Shown: in pieces, positions 10,623 to 20,922 of the stretch | How the letters are laid out: each line of letters opens with the position of its first letter | Numbering within the stretch: the first letter of the stretch is position 1 | NCBI GenBank assembly: GCA_019649035.1 | Contig: BMAT01004577.1 | Span: 18,797 to 47,646 of the forward strand | Direction: 5' to 3' | Source: Elysia marginata | Taxonomy: Eukaryota > Mollusca > Gastropoda > Plakobranchidae | Length of the DNA: 28,850 bases | Made by a program: the position numbers and the translations under genes | The notes under the pieces: generated by a model | What the model saw: the letters and a program-made list of their open reading frames with translations, nothing else | The model's database searches: none | What the model was told of the DNA's origin: nothing

Positions 10623-12510
10623 GTATTGTTCTTGATACTATCTTATGATCTTATCATTTTTGTTTGAATTGTTTTTAATTGTGATAACCCATAATTTGTT
10701 TCTATTATCATCATTTGACAATATGAGTTATCATTAAACTAATATCATTATTACCTTTGCTCATTTTATGTGTACTGCAGTTATTGTTTTTATTGGTATA
10801 TCATTATGTAGACATATGTAATGTTTCTATTTGAATAATAATCATCATTATTACCTCTACAGATATTACGGTTTTAATTCGAATTTTAATTTTGGATTTA
10901 ATTCGAGACTTTGCAGAGAACCGAGACGAATAGAGGACCTTCATTGCGGAGATAAGAAGAGGAGCAGCCGAAGCTGTGCAGTCAGACGACCCTACAAGCG
11001 AGCGGCTATAGTGAGAGTGAGTGCCCAACAGACAGAACGTACTGATAATTATGCTCTGAAGTACGAGTTGAATTTGCGATGGTGTGTATTGGCCTGACGG
11101 GGTAAATATGTAAAGTCCTGAGACTGCCTTCGGCGGTGGAAGACAATAATCATATTTATTTATCAATTTTGAGGGAAAAAAACCAGCTAAGATGACAAAA
11201 TCACAGTACAGAAAGGATTGCAGAACAAACAAAAAGCTCACAAGAGCACAGCCATGTAAAGAGTACCCTTTTTGCTTGGCTGTATAGAAAGGTGTAATTA
11301 GCAAGCCTGATGGTAGGATATTCTTATCTTGCAATCAAGTTGTCGATCCTGGACATATCTTCCAAATACAACGCAGGTTATATGATGCCAGGGTCTCAAT
11401 AGATTTTGCTCAGAAAATGTTTAAAAAATAGCGAAGGGGATGGGTGGGGAAGGCCTAATGGTGACTTCATGAATTGATAATGATCTTGACCCATTTTACC
11501 AATACGTTTTTTTTTGTTCATGTAACAAACTTTTTCAATATCAACAAATGTCATGAAAAACTTTTATTTCTACAGTTCAATATGAATATACTTGGATCAG
11601 CCATCTCATTTAAAATGTTAGGAGTAAAACATACACAGTAGTAACCACGTGTATTTAATTTTCTTTTATAAAAGTCGAATGCAAGTTACTTGATAATTTC
11701 GCAAATTTTATTAGTAGATTTATTTTTAATATATCCACAGCTCTCTGTGCCATCTCTGTTCATCTTGCTGTATCGGGTTCCTTAATATTAAAATTCCTCT
11801 GAGCTCAAAATACTGTATAATTGATTTATTAACTTTCTGTTACAAATATAATTTTCTCTCGGTTAGGTTTTTCATACCAGTTCCATTTCTATATGAAACG
11901 TTAGATTTTTTTAAACTAGTGAATTTCACAATAAATGTCAAATGTGTTTTATATATATAGTAATAAAAAAGCACGTGCAACTTGTAGTACCTGCAGCCCA
12001 AACAGACAATTCTCTACTGATTGTATTTTATACTCTGATCCCAGATATATAGAATAGTTTTACGGATTTTTTGTAAATAATACGTTGCGCAGAATATTTT
12101 TTTTTAATTGAATTATACGCATGGTGTAAAATGGTTTTGCTAACTTAAGTGCTATCCTTGTACGTACAGTGGCGGTATGTATATCAAGAGTAAATCAATA
12201 ATTATAATAATCACCAGGATAAGAAGACAAATAACTGTACATTTATGTAATTAGAAAATGCTGGTTATTTAATTTTGGGAACACGATGTCTTGCTTCGAA
12301 AACACGAAGAAAAACATCCTAAAGCAAACACTATAGGTAAAACAAAAGGAACGAAAAAAAACGCGTTGAATTGATTTTAATAACCATTCATTTTAATTCG
12401 ATGCTCCTGTTTGGAAGAAGCTACTTGAGAGCGGACAGGGAGGAAAAAATTGTTAAATCATTTTATAATTTTAATGAAAAGACTGGGAAATATTGAGGGT
12501 TTTGCTAAAA
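10623..12510. other. Mostly non-coding; GC-richer patch 10900-11140
   Basis: A degenerate ATT-rich fringe continues to about 10860. The block 10900-11140 is GC-richer than its surroundings and open in both directions for up to 176 codons (minus strand 10804-11334), but neither translation has a recognisable domain. It ends with a small hairpin at 11123-11137 (ACTGCC, loop TTC, GGCGGT). The rest, to 12510, is AT-rich with no supported feature. Confidence 0.4.
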
Positions 12511-12512
12511 GG

Positions 12513-12526
12513 GTTGCCGTGGTAAC
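12513..12526. promoter_or_regulatory. X-box (RFX-type binding site)
   Basis: GTTGCCGTGGTAAC is an imperfect palindrome of two RFX half-sites (GTTGCC and GGTAAC) with a 2-bp spacer. This is the canonical X-box arrangement, and in animals such sites often lie upstream of ciliary genes. It sits at the start of a GC-richer island (12513-12640). A single such match in 28 kb can arise by chance, but both half-sites here are close to the consensus. No downstream gene is identified. Confidence 0.45.
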
Positions 12527-12640
12527 CGTAATGAGGTCAGTATCCTTTGCGTGTCGACCTCAAGCTTAGGTTCCATGCGAGGTAGAGACGCGTCGCTGTT
12601 GGTGTCAGTTGCGAGGCTTATTGAATAAGTCAACCCGATA
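12527..12640 (+). other. GC-richer island after the X-box
   Basis: A local rise in GC and CpG in an AT-rich setting. It includes an inverted repeat GAGGTC/GACCTC (12532-12537 with 12555-12560) that overlaps a nuclear-receptor-like AGGTCA. A 17-codon frame (MRGRDASLLVSVARLIE) starts at 12575 and stops at 12626. It could be a promoter or 5' untranslated exon, but the sequence alone does not show that. Confidence 0.3.
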
Positions 12641-13385
12641 TCTCGACCTTCTTAATAATTATTTCCTTTCGTGATCCGGTTCCACACTCTCTGCTTATCT
12701 GATTAAAATAAAAAAGGATATTAGAATACGGCACTATTCTGCCCGTGTGCTTATCAAATCAACACTAAAAGAGAAAAAAATAGAAAAATGGAAAAAAAGG
12801 TACAGAGTATGATTTATTTGATTTTATTTTCAAAATGTTAAAAACTGAAATCTTTAAGATAAAGATACGTACAGTTAGCTTAAATAAAAAAAAAACTTCA
12901 AATGAATAATTATGCTTACGGGTGGAGTTGGAAGGGGGTTAATAATACATTGCATTTATAATCTCTTAAAGTTTAATGTGAAAGATGAGTCGCCTTAGAT
13001 AGCGATAATATTTCTTTAGGTGAAAAATCGGTTAAAAATAACATAACGACATGAAGATGACTCCAATATCCCCAAAAGAGAAGATACCAACTTCTTGCTC
13101 GGAGCTATCGCGATGTCAAATGCTGCCCCATAAGTTACTCTGTACGGCTCTTTCTTAAGCCAATTCTGTTGCGAACACAACCTTTTTTATCCAGCGTATT
13201 GTCCCTTGAGAATGGTCTTTCAAGAAAGGGAAAAAAGTAAAAAGAAACAAATGGTGTCGGATCAGAAGAATACCGAAAATGATCCAGTAACTCTATTATG
13301 CATGAAAGCAAAATTTCCGCCACCACATTGAGTCTACATGTGTTGGGTGGAACGTTTTATTGTGTAAAAATCAAAACTTTGTCAG
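12641..13385. other. AT-rich non-coding sequence
   Basis: Contains several A-runs. No gene or repeat is supported. Confidence 0.5.
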
Positions 13386-13501
13386 AGTTTAAAGTATCTT
13401 CACCAATTGAAAGGTATCATTCTGTCTTGAATGATCCTATAGAAGAGATCTGTCCCATGAACTTTAAATACTTATTGAAGGCTATTTCCCCTTTGGCAAA
13501 G
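13386..13501 (+). CDS. Candidate internal exon, product unknown
   Basis: The right boundary is a perfect 5' splice consensus, GGCAAAG followed by GTGAGT at 13502. The left boundary is CTTTGTCAG at 13377-13385, a fair 3' splice site with a weak pyrimidine tract. One frame is open across the interval and contains SPIERYHSVLNDPIEEIC and then MNFKYLLKAISPLAK, a balanced, protein-like composition. The frame extends upstream to an ATG at 13298, so the exon could begin earlier. No domain is recognised, and no partner exon was found. Confidence 0.3.
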
Positions 13502-13514
13502 GTGAGTTTTAAGG

Positions 13515-13632
13515 GTTGAATTCAGCGCTGGAGTTATTCGAATAAAATACCTCGTCCCAAGAAGGTTCGGTGGTGAGCTCGCCTTTTGAATTTTACACAT
13601 AAGAGAAGACTGGCTAGTCCTGAAACAGCCAT
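13515..13632 (+). repeat. Dispersed repeat, copy 1
   Basis: Collinear with 27942-28053. Shared blocks in order are GAGTTATTCGAA, TACCT, CGAGC, CACCTTTT/CGCCTTTT, AATTTT, and AGTCCTGAAACAG. Flanks outside the interval do not match. No terminal repeats or tail are visible, so the element class is unknown. It begins close to the candidate exon's donor site. Confidence 0.6.
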
Positions 13633-13639
13633 ATTAGTT

Positions 13640-14068
13640 TGCATTTTAAAGTAGTACCTGTAAGAGTGTACCTTCACTGTTACCATGACAACGGTTATGT
13701 ATGCATCCACCCTTGCCGTCATTGCCCTCAAAGATCTCAAACCACCCGCAACACAAGTTCTTCGTTCTTGAAACCTATAAGCCTGTGCCCTTTCACCGTA
13801 AGAGAAAAATTGTATGATTGAGATCTTCTGTTGCGGAGACTGGGTAGGATAAATAGTAAATATCTTGAGTTTTTTCTCTCAAAAGAAACACAAACTTGCA
13901 ATGCTTAGTCTGATATAACATAAGAGGTAAGTATTTTCTCAAATTGGTGGCTTTCGTTTTGCTGGGAAAGTCATGTCATGGAAGGTAACCAATGAAAGAT
14001 AGACAAGATAGATTTTATTTACTCCGCAAAACAGCAAAACACAGGAATAATAATTAAAGAAGAAAACT
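13640..14068. other. Non-coding sequence
   Basis: Short overlapping frames only. Nothing can be supported. Confidence 0.5.
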
Positions 14069-14150
14069 ACACACAAACACAAACACACACACACACTCTC
14101 TCTGTCTCTCTAGCCCTCTCTCTATCCTTATCTCTCTCTCTCTCGCTCAC
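14069..14150 (+). repeat. Compound (AC)n(TC)n microsatellite
   Basis: An AC tract passes directly into an imperfect TC tract and borders the first unit of the minisatellite that follows. Confidence 0.9.
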
Positions 14151-14151
14151 T

Positions 14152-14217
14152 CTTCCGATACAATTGTCGAAGTCTTTATATCTTAGATGATGACTTTTAA
14201 TTTGTATGCAACTTCTT

Positions 14218-14279
<62 letters not shown>

Positions 14280-14343
14280 ATACAATTCCTCATAAACTAT
14301 AGAGCAGTTTTCTTAGATGGTGATCTTTAATTTGTATGCAACT

Positions 14344-14414
<71 letters not shown>

Positions 14415-14516
14415 GTTCTATCTATGTATCTATCTATCTCTATCTCTTCCAATACAGTTCTTCGAAATCTTTATACCAGTTTTCTTAGATAGTGATTTTT
14501 AATTTTTATGCAATTC
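14152..14516 (+). repeat. Three-copy minisatellite carrying a microsatellite per unit
   Basis: Units start at 14152, 14274 and 14446 with CTTCC(A/G)ATACA. Each continues through a related block of roughly 65-70 bp that includes CTTAGATGGTGATCTTTAAT-like sequence and TTTGTATGCAACTTCTT. Units one and two then run into long TC tracts (about 14221-14273 and 14346-14380); the second extends into (TATC)n to 14445. The third unit ends without a TC tract. The microsatellites were probably duplicated with the unit and then expanded separately. Confidence 0.85.
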
Positions 14517-15300
14517 CACACATATCTGTTGCTCGTAATTACTACAGATTTTGCCAGAAAAAGAAATTGATTTTTGGAACATACGACTAAGAGAACTTTC
14601 ACAGTCCTTTGATAAAATGTCTGCTGTAATAGAGAATGGGATAAGAGGTAAAACGAGAATCAGAGCCCTAAACTATTACAGGGTTAGTATTGTAATGAAG
14701 ACTTAGAAGTGTGTTCTATCTAAATATATTTCGTACAGATATAAAGATTTCTGTTATCACAATTAAATTCCTATACACTCTTTTTTTCTAGTGTCATTTT
14801 ACCAGACACATTAATTTTTCTTTCCAACACATGCATCTGCATGTGCTTGGAAAAAAATCAATAGTTAAAATCTCACTACGAGTGATTCGAGAACAAATTC
14901 CTATACTCTGACTGTAACCCCATGCCTTATTTATATTTACAAATATGAAACACTCAGTTTTGATTTCTCTGTGTGTATAAAAGACGTTTTTGTTATCGGA
15001 TCATCTGGAGAAGTGTTTTTTTCTTTCTGGAAGAGTAAGCTAGACCGCCATTAGATGTCGAGAGGCAATACCTAGCTGCTTGGTGGAGCTACCGCAAGAA
15101 TATTCAAATATATATATAATCGGAAATGTAAAAGGTCAACCCGCTAACAAAGGTAGGCAAACACAAAGGAAGCCAGCAGATAGTGGGTGAGATTGATATC
15201 GAGTCGGTGATAGCTATACAAAAGAAAAATAATGTCAGGGTAGGCGTAGATAGAAAGACAGGCTGATAAATATGAAATATTCTCACCGTATTATTAAGTT
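14517..15300. other. AT-rich non-coding sequence
   Basis: No gene or repeat is supported. A short palindrome, ACATGCATCTGCATGT, lies near 14828-14843. Confidence 0.5.
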
Positions 15301-15329
15301 TTTCTAAAGCTCTCTATCATTTCATGTTT

Positions 15330-15587
15330 TTCAGGACTTTTGTCTTTTATTTTTTGCCAATACCTTTTGAGCCAGCTTTTAATTTTGTACTTCTCTTACT
15401 CGTGAAACCAATTTCGTTCTCTGTTTTCTTGTTAGTTTTTGGTTTTGCTTTTTTTTCGTCTTTTTCATTTGGGAATCTCTTTTCTGTCTATATCTTTTGC
15501 TTCCTCTCTCTCTCCCTCTCTCTCTCTCTCTCTGTCTCTCTCTCTTTATCTCTCTCTGTGTCTCTGTCTCTGTCTCTGTCTCCCTCT

Positions 15588-15639
<52 letters not shown>

Positions 15640-15900
15640 CTTTCCTCTTTTTATTTCTTTTCTCTTTATCCATCCATTTATCTACCTTCATCTCTTTATA
15701 CATTTATTTCCACATCTTTCTCTATATATCTCTACCAGTCCGTTTATCTATGAATGTATATATATATATATATTCACTCTTATCTATTCATTTTTTTTCC
15801 TATTCACTTACCAATGTATCTGTCTACTTATCTCTATGGGTAGTTTCCTACTTGCATATTTTTTAAGTTCCCCTGTCTACCTATTCACTGTTTGTGTATA
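15330..15900 (+). repeat. Pyrimidine-rich low-complexity domain with (TC)n core
   Basis: Plus-strand T/C-rich sequence with a dense TC/TGTC core at 15502-15636 and an alternating TA tract at 15757-15772. Overlapping frames of 71-180 codons on both strands are all translations of this low-complexity sequence. Confidence 0.85.
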
Positions 15901-16021
15901 TATCTAACCATATACATTTATGTATTATAAACTCTGGACTAAAACAACATAGCTATCAGAGTATTCAATTTTAGGAGTATAGTAATTGCGCAAATACTAA
16001 GGTGCTTATGTTAATATACAC

Positions 16022-16076
16022 TTATATATATATATATGTATAAATATATATATATATATACAATTTTATATATATC
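16022..16076. repeat. (TA)n-rich tract
   Basis: Alternating TA runs broken by GTATAAA and CAATTTTA interruptions. Confidence 0.85.
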
Positions 16077-16319
16077 AATACACGTATCTATCTGTCTATG
16101 TATTTTTCTTTTTATCTTTCTATCTCGCCAGAATAAACTTCGCTCTGTGAAACAAAAGTCAATATAATAACCCCTTTTTAAGTGCAATTATCCAACCTCG
16201 ATAATTTCCACCCCATCCTTTTCTGCCCTTTACAAAAAGAATAATCAGTATCTAATCAATTGGCATGACTGTCCAATCAAAATTTTATACATGGTAAAAT
16301 TTGGGCCGTTCTTACAAAC

Positions 16320-16678
16320 TCTGTTTTTTTTTTTAATGTTGTTTCATTCATCTCTGTCAGTTGATTTATTTCTTTCTTTTATATTATAATTAATTTCATT
16401 TTATTAGTATTCGTTTTTACCCCCCATCCTTTCGTTCTATTCTACGTCTTTCTCGCAAACACCTTCACAGCCTTTATACTGTCTTTTTCCTGTTTCTCTT
16501 TATCCATAAATTATATCTTTTTTTTAATCGTCTCATGTAATCACTTTATCACTCTCTTCCTGCCCTCCTACCCCTTCTCCTTTTTTTTCTCCTCTCTTCT
16601 CACACTCTTTCTCTCTGTTTTCCTCTCTCACTTCTCCCTATCTCTCTCTTTCTGTATCTCTCTCTGTATGTATGTCTG

Positions 16679-16743
<65 letters not shown>

Positions 16744-16860
16744 ATCTATATATCTATCTATCTCAAATGTTCAATGTTGCTATCTAATCTTATCAGCAGC
16801 GTTTCTATTATCTGTCTTGCTCACATTCTTCCGCTCTCACAATCCCTCTCTTCCTGTTGA
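16320..16860 (+). repeat. Pyrimidine-rich domain with (TC)n/(TATC)n core
   Basis: T/C-rich on the plus strand throughout, with a microsatellite core at 16680-16764 of TC, TGTC and TATC units. It resembles the domain at 15330-15900 in composition and orientation. Confidence 0.8.
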
Positions 16861-17330
16861 CCCTACACTACCTGGGCCACCACCCACTTCCCACCCTTCC
16901 CCCACTTGTCAAGAACCAGTTCAATACTTACAACAGAAATATCGAAAGTGGGAGGATGCTTTGGGGAGGGGGGTGGACTTACCAGTTGACATTTATTTCA
17001 CCAACACCTTCGCCTTTAACTTTACATACGCTATCATTAAAACTGTAATACACTTTACTATTTTATTGACGTGTTTAAACATTCAGATGAACATCAACAT
17101 AATTATTTTCCAGGAAGTTATGAAATATTACCATACATTTAATGTTTTAATCCTTTGTACTTATCAAAATATGGTAACCACCTGTATTTAACTTACCAAC
17201 GTTTTAAAAACCGCTTTCTTGTTCTGTGGAATCATAACTAAGAAAAAAAATGACGGCAAACAACAAGACATTTATGTGATTATGCACTCACTTTGTATTT
17301 AATTAAAGTGTGTACAGAGCATCCACAAGA
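16861..17330. other. C-rich/G-rich patch, then AT-rich sequence
   Basis: 16861-16920 is C-rich, and 16949-16976 holds four G-runs that could in principle form a G-quadruplex. Both strands contain exon-like open stretches here: plus-strand EPVQYLQQKYRKWEDAL, and minus-strand 16983-17042 bounded by AG and GTAAGT. They contradict each other and neither is convincing. Confidence 0.35.
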
Positions 17331-17421
17331 CGCAAGTGCCTAGCGCCGATGTAGACTATCACTATTACAGTTACTGTACCAAACTCGACAGGAATCGGTG
17401 GTATTAGCGCATCGCAGCACC

Positions 17422-17590
17422 ATGGGACCAAGTCTAGTAGAGAGGTGCGGATCGATAAATAAATTCTTCACTGGAAGTGTGTATCGACATCAACAGGCAG
17501 CAGTAACTGTTGCTGCAGCATCTCAGTCCTACCGCCCCCCTCCCTCCCTAACTAGGATAAGGATGGCACCGTCGCCATGCAGCCACTCAG
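17422..17590 (+). CDS. Candidate first coding exon, product unknown
   Basis: ATG at 17422 lies in a near-ideal translation start context (GCAGCACCATGG). The frame stays open for 56 codons with mixed composition, beginning MGPSLVERCGSINKFF and ending with MAPSPCSHS. It reaches CAG at 17588-17590, directly followed by a 5' splice site, GTGAGG. The interval is GC-richer than its surroundings, as coding exons in AT-rich genomes often are. No domain is recognised. The downstream exon would lie within or beyond the assembly gap. It could instead be part of an unrecognised repeat. Confidence 0.35.
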
Positions 17591-17611
17591 GTGAGGTAAG
17601 GTAAGGTAAGG
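17591..17611 (+). repeat. Serial (GTAAG)n splice-donor-like pentamers
   Basis: Directly after CAG there are GTGAG, GTAAG, GTAAG, GTAAG and GT in tandem. Each unit is itself a near-consensus 5' splice site. If the exon at 17422-17590 is real, four alternative donors lie 5 bp apart, and use of each shifts the reading frame. Confidence 0.7.
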
Positions 17612-18124
17612 TTTTGGCATTTAGACTCCGGCTTGTGTTGAGTAGTGAAGCACGCTGGCTATGCGACGACACTGCTGTTTCTTTCTATTCCTCAATTTTC
17701 TCTTGTCTTTCTAAGAACACGTGAGTACACACAGCCATTTACCAATAGTTTCTTCATATAATATTTTTATACCGGCATATCTGAGGAGTCAGAGAGAATA
17801 ACAGCGTTTTGCGTTATACTTTTAGGGTGTCAATTTAATTCTTTAGTTCTGATTTCTTATATGTGACACAATTTGTTTTTGCTAGATTGAGTAGAGAAAT
17901 ACATGAAATCATATAGAATGGGTCCTCAGGTAGATCTAGCTCTAGGGGATATTTACGTTAATTAGAAATTTAAATTTTCTTACTAGTCCTGCTTGGGTTC
18001 ACACCATTGATACGTATTTGATGGCAGTCGCGACGATTTGAACAGATATATAATACGTACGCCAGCTGATATGATTTCTTTTGTAAAAGCGCTACGCTCA
18101 CAGCTGCACTTAAAATACATAGAC
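17612..18124. other. AT-rich non-coding sequence up to the gap
   Basis: No feature is supported. The frames annotated across the gap are artefacts of the N run. Confidence 0.55.
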
Positions 18125-18804
18125 NNNNNNNNNNNNNNNNNNNNNNNNNNNNNNNNNNNNNNNNNNNNNNNNNNNNNNNNNNNNNNNNNNNNNNNNNNNN
18201 NNNNNNNNNNNNNNNNNNNNNNNNNNNNNNNNNNNNNNNNNNNNNNNNNNNNNNNNNNNNNNNNNNNNNNNNNNNNNNNNNNNNNNNNNNNNNNNNNNNN
18301 NNNNNNNNNNNNNNNNNNNNNNNNNNNNNNNNNNNNNNNNNNNNNNNNNNNNNNNNNNNNNNNNNNNNNNNNNNNNNNNNNNNNNNNNNNNNNNNNNNNN
18401 NNNNNNNNNNNNNNNNNNNNNNNNNNNNNNNNNNNNNNNNNNNNNNNNNNNNNNNNNNNNNNNNNNNNNNNNNNNNNNNNNNNNNNNNNNNNNNNNNNNN
18501 NNNNNNNNNNNNNNNNNNNNNNNNNNNNNNNNNNNNNNNNNNNNNNNNNNNNNNNNNNNNNNNNNNNNNNNNNNNNNNNNNNNNNNNNNNNNNNNNNNNN
18601 NNNNNNNNNNNNNNNNNNNNNNNNNNNNNNNNNNNNNNNNNNNNNNNNNNNNNNNNNNNNNNNNNNNNNNNNNNNNNNNNNNNNNNNNNNNNNNNNNNNN
18701 NNNNNNNNNNNNNNNNNNNNNNNNNNNNNNNNNNNNNNNNNNNNNNNNNNNNNNNNNNNNNNNNNNNNNNNNNNNNNNNNNNNNNNNNNNNNNNNNNNNN
18801 NNNN
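18125..18804. other. Assembly gap (680 N)
   Basis: An unbroken run of N. The flanks do not show a shared repeat that would explain the break. Confidence 1.
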
Positions 18805-19964
18805 TTCCATTTGAGCGACAGATTTCTGTTCAAGATACCTTATTTGTATAGCACTGTTTTTTTAGTTTTTTTTTTAGTTTTCAATTGTTACATTGATTAT
18901 TAAAGTAAGACATATCGAAATAAGACTATAATATCTAGGTCTAAATTTAAAAAAAGCAAATCACAAAGTGTTTTGGAGTGTTGGTTTAAAAAAAAAGAAC
19001 GCTGTTTTTACACTATCTCTAAACTCACTCTCTATAACATTATTGTTGTTTTTAATATGTTAAAAATTATGTCAATGGAATAGACAACAAGCATAACCTC
19101 TTATGGAGGGGGTTGTACTTCATGGCAAGTTTGCATCAAGACGAATGAAGGAAAGAAAAAGGCTAGTACTTTTTACCGTATGAAAGTTTACTTTTTTCTG
19201 AAATTGTCTATAATGTCATAATTATCTACCTATATTCCTTGGCAATTTGTAAACTCCTTCTAAAAGGTATAAGAATGCAAAATCGGTCATTTTACAATGA
19301 GTATACAATTTCTTCTCTCGTGTAGCCAACTGTTTTGTCTTGCTATCTCTTATGCCTTGAGTAATAATTTGTTTTTATGATGGAAAGTTTGAATTAAGCA
19401 ATTATGAAGTTTAAAAAATGAAAACTAAAATGTTTTATTTTATCAACCAGCTTTCATCTTGGGATGAGCGAGAAAAAGAAGATTTTCATTGCAAAGAAAA
19501 AATTCTTACACCTCGTAAATAATTTAATTTTAAAAAAAAACTATTTTACAACATGCGAGTGGTCTATACACGCCTGTAAAGCTCTCCAAACTGATTTCAC
19601 CCATCTTCTTTACTATGCGCGGCCGAGCTTTTTTCATTTCATATTGAAGGCGGGGTGTTAATTAACGCTTAGGAACGTTCGATAGAATTCAGACAACAAC
19701 AGTGATGATTTATTAATATCCGGTTCGTTGGCTCTGTTTATTTAGAAACTCGATTCTTGACATTATGGTGGAGGATAAGTCTTAGGAGATCTAAATACTA
19801 AAGCAGAGTTCACAACACTTGGAGTATATCTATTAAGTAGATAAGGATCCAAAAAGGATGCATGTAAATCTGTATAATATAAATCATATTTTATAAAAAA
19901 AAAAAGCAGATTAACAGCCTATCAGTCCTTGAAACAACAAAATAAACAATGCAACTTAAGTTTT
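18805..19964. other. AT-rich non-coding sequence
   Basis: No gene is supported. The 65-codon frame at 19464-19661 is Lys-rich at its start and has no recognisable motif. Confidence 0.5.
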
Positions 19965-20005
19965 TACATAAATACGTTTCGGCTTTATTTTACTGCCTTC
20001 TTCAG
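19965..20005 (-). ncRNA. Penelope-type / hammerhead-like motif (degenerate)
   Basis: On the minus strand the order is CTGAAGA, then A, GGC, an 11-nt loop, GCC, then GAAA, then C-G-T / loop ATTT / paired A-T-G, then TA. This is the order of hammerhead ribozyme parts: CUGANGA core, stem II, GAAA, stem III, and a permitted GUA cleavage triplet. Upstream TTT can pair with the AAA after GUA as a very short stem I. The flaw is one extra A between the core and stem II. CTGAAGAAGGC...GCCGAAACG is also, from memory, typical of Penelope-like element termini, some of which encode hammerheads. No Penelope ORF is visible. Confidence 0.35.
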
Positions 20006-20689
20006 AAATAATACATAATACAATGGAGATATAAAACATTTCCGTATTTAAAACAAAGACAAGATTACATTGTATGTTAAAACCCAATGGGATTATCCGT
20101 TGCCACCCGACTTTTCTAAATAACAGCGCGAAGGGCTAAAAAACTACTTGTATACCTTTAATTAATGCTGAAAATTTTGTCCTGTATGACAAACGACAAA
20201 TTTTGGGCGTGACCGTTTCTATGTTTCTTCATAAATTGATTTAATGAAATTTTTGACAAAGCATTATGATGCAATCTAAGAAAGACATAACATCACATCA
20301 TTATGATTGTATTGTTAGTTTCTGTGTTATTTCTCAAAATACAACCGACAGATCTACGACGATTTTTCACAGTCTCGTTTTCGATAGTGAGAGCAGCCAG
20401 CCATTCCATGTGCTTTGTTAAAAGTAGTTTCTTGCGAGGGGGGTCCATATTTTAATACAGAATAACTTCATGCTAGACCAACATGTATTTTGTTTGCTAT
20501 TGTTTATTTGGCTAAATTCATCTATATTTAGGTCTATTTGGTATACTGGGGTTACATTTATAAATACAACTTGAATCAAAATGGGTTTTTTTAACCAGAC
20601 TGTATTTTAACTTCTTCGTTGCTTCAATTTTTTAAATTTTCTTTACATTATATTAGAAAATAAGAAGAAAAATAATAATCTTCCGAACG
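20006..20689. other. AT-rich non-coding sequence
   Basis: If the motif at 19965-20005 belongs to a Penelope-like element, its body would lie on this side when read on the minus strand. I see no open frame or reverse transcriptase motif. Confidence 0.45.
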
Positions 20690-20922
20690 TTATAAATTAT
20701 CATTGTTGGAAAAATGTATCTTTTTTTTCGCAAAGTCTGTTCTCAAATTGTGGTACTTGATGAAGAAAATTTTATTTGCAAAGTTGTGGAGTATGAATGT
20801 TGGTTTCAACGAATTATTGGTAGAACTCAAATCATTTATTTGTAAGAAAGCGGCATTAGCATTACTTCCATAAATCTCTCCCGTCCCGAAATAATCGTGT
20901 CCTGCGTTCAGAGCTTCCAAAG
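20690..20922 (-). CDS. Candidate terminal exon, product unknown
   Basis: On the minus strand a good 3' splice site (TTTTTAATTTTTCTTTAG) ends at 20923. The following frame is open for 76 codons to a TAA at 20690-20692. It begins LEALNAGHDYFGTGEIYGSN and has a mixed, protein-like composition in its first half; the second half becomes Lys- and Asn-rich. An internal donor-like GAAGTAATG near 20867 would give a shorter internal exon. No domain is recognised, and no upstream exon could be located. Confidence 0.3.

Noticed and set aside
10804..11334. 176-codon minus-strand open frame
   Set aside because: No recognisable domain, no splice or start context, and an equally open frame on the other strand. 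One end lies in degenerate (ATT)n. A GC-richer repeat fragment is as likely.
15324..15907. Long open frames (up to 180 codons) on both strands
   Set aside because: They are translations of TC-rich low-complexity DNA (Ser-Leu or Arg-Glu dipeptide repeats), with no domain and no conservation signal.
16817..17191. Exon-like stretch with EPVQYLQQKYRKWEDAL on plus, and a 60-bp minus-strand exon candidate at 16983-17042
   Set aside because: The two overlap on opposite strands and neither has strong splice signals at both ends. The plus frame runs on into AT-rich noise.
17970..18833. 258-287-codon open frames
   Set aside because: They cross the 680-N gap. Only a few dozen real codons exist at each edge and they show nothing.
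19720..19800. LTR end plus primer-binding site near CTTGACATTATGGTGGAGG
   Set aside because: Only a loose resemblance. No second LTR, no polypurine tract and no gag/pol frame nearby.
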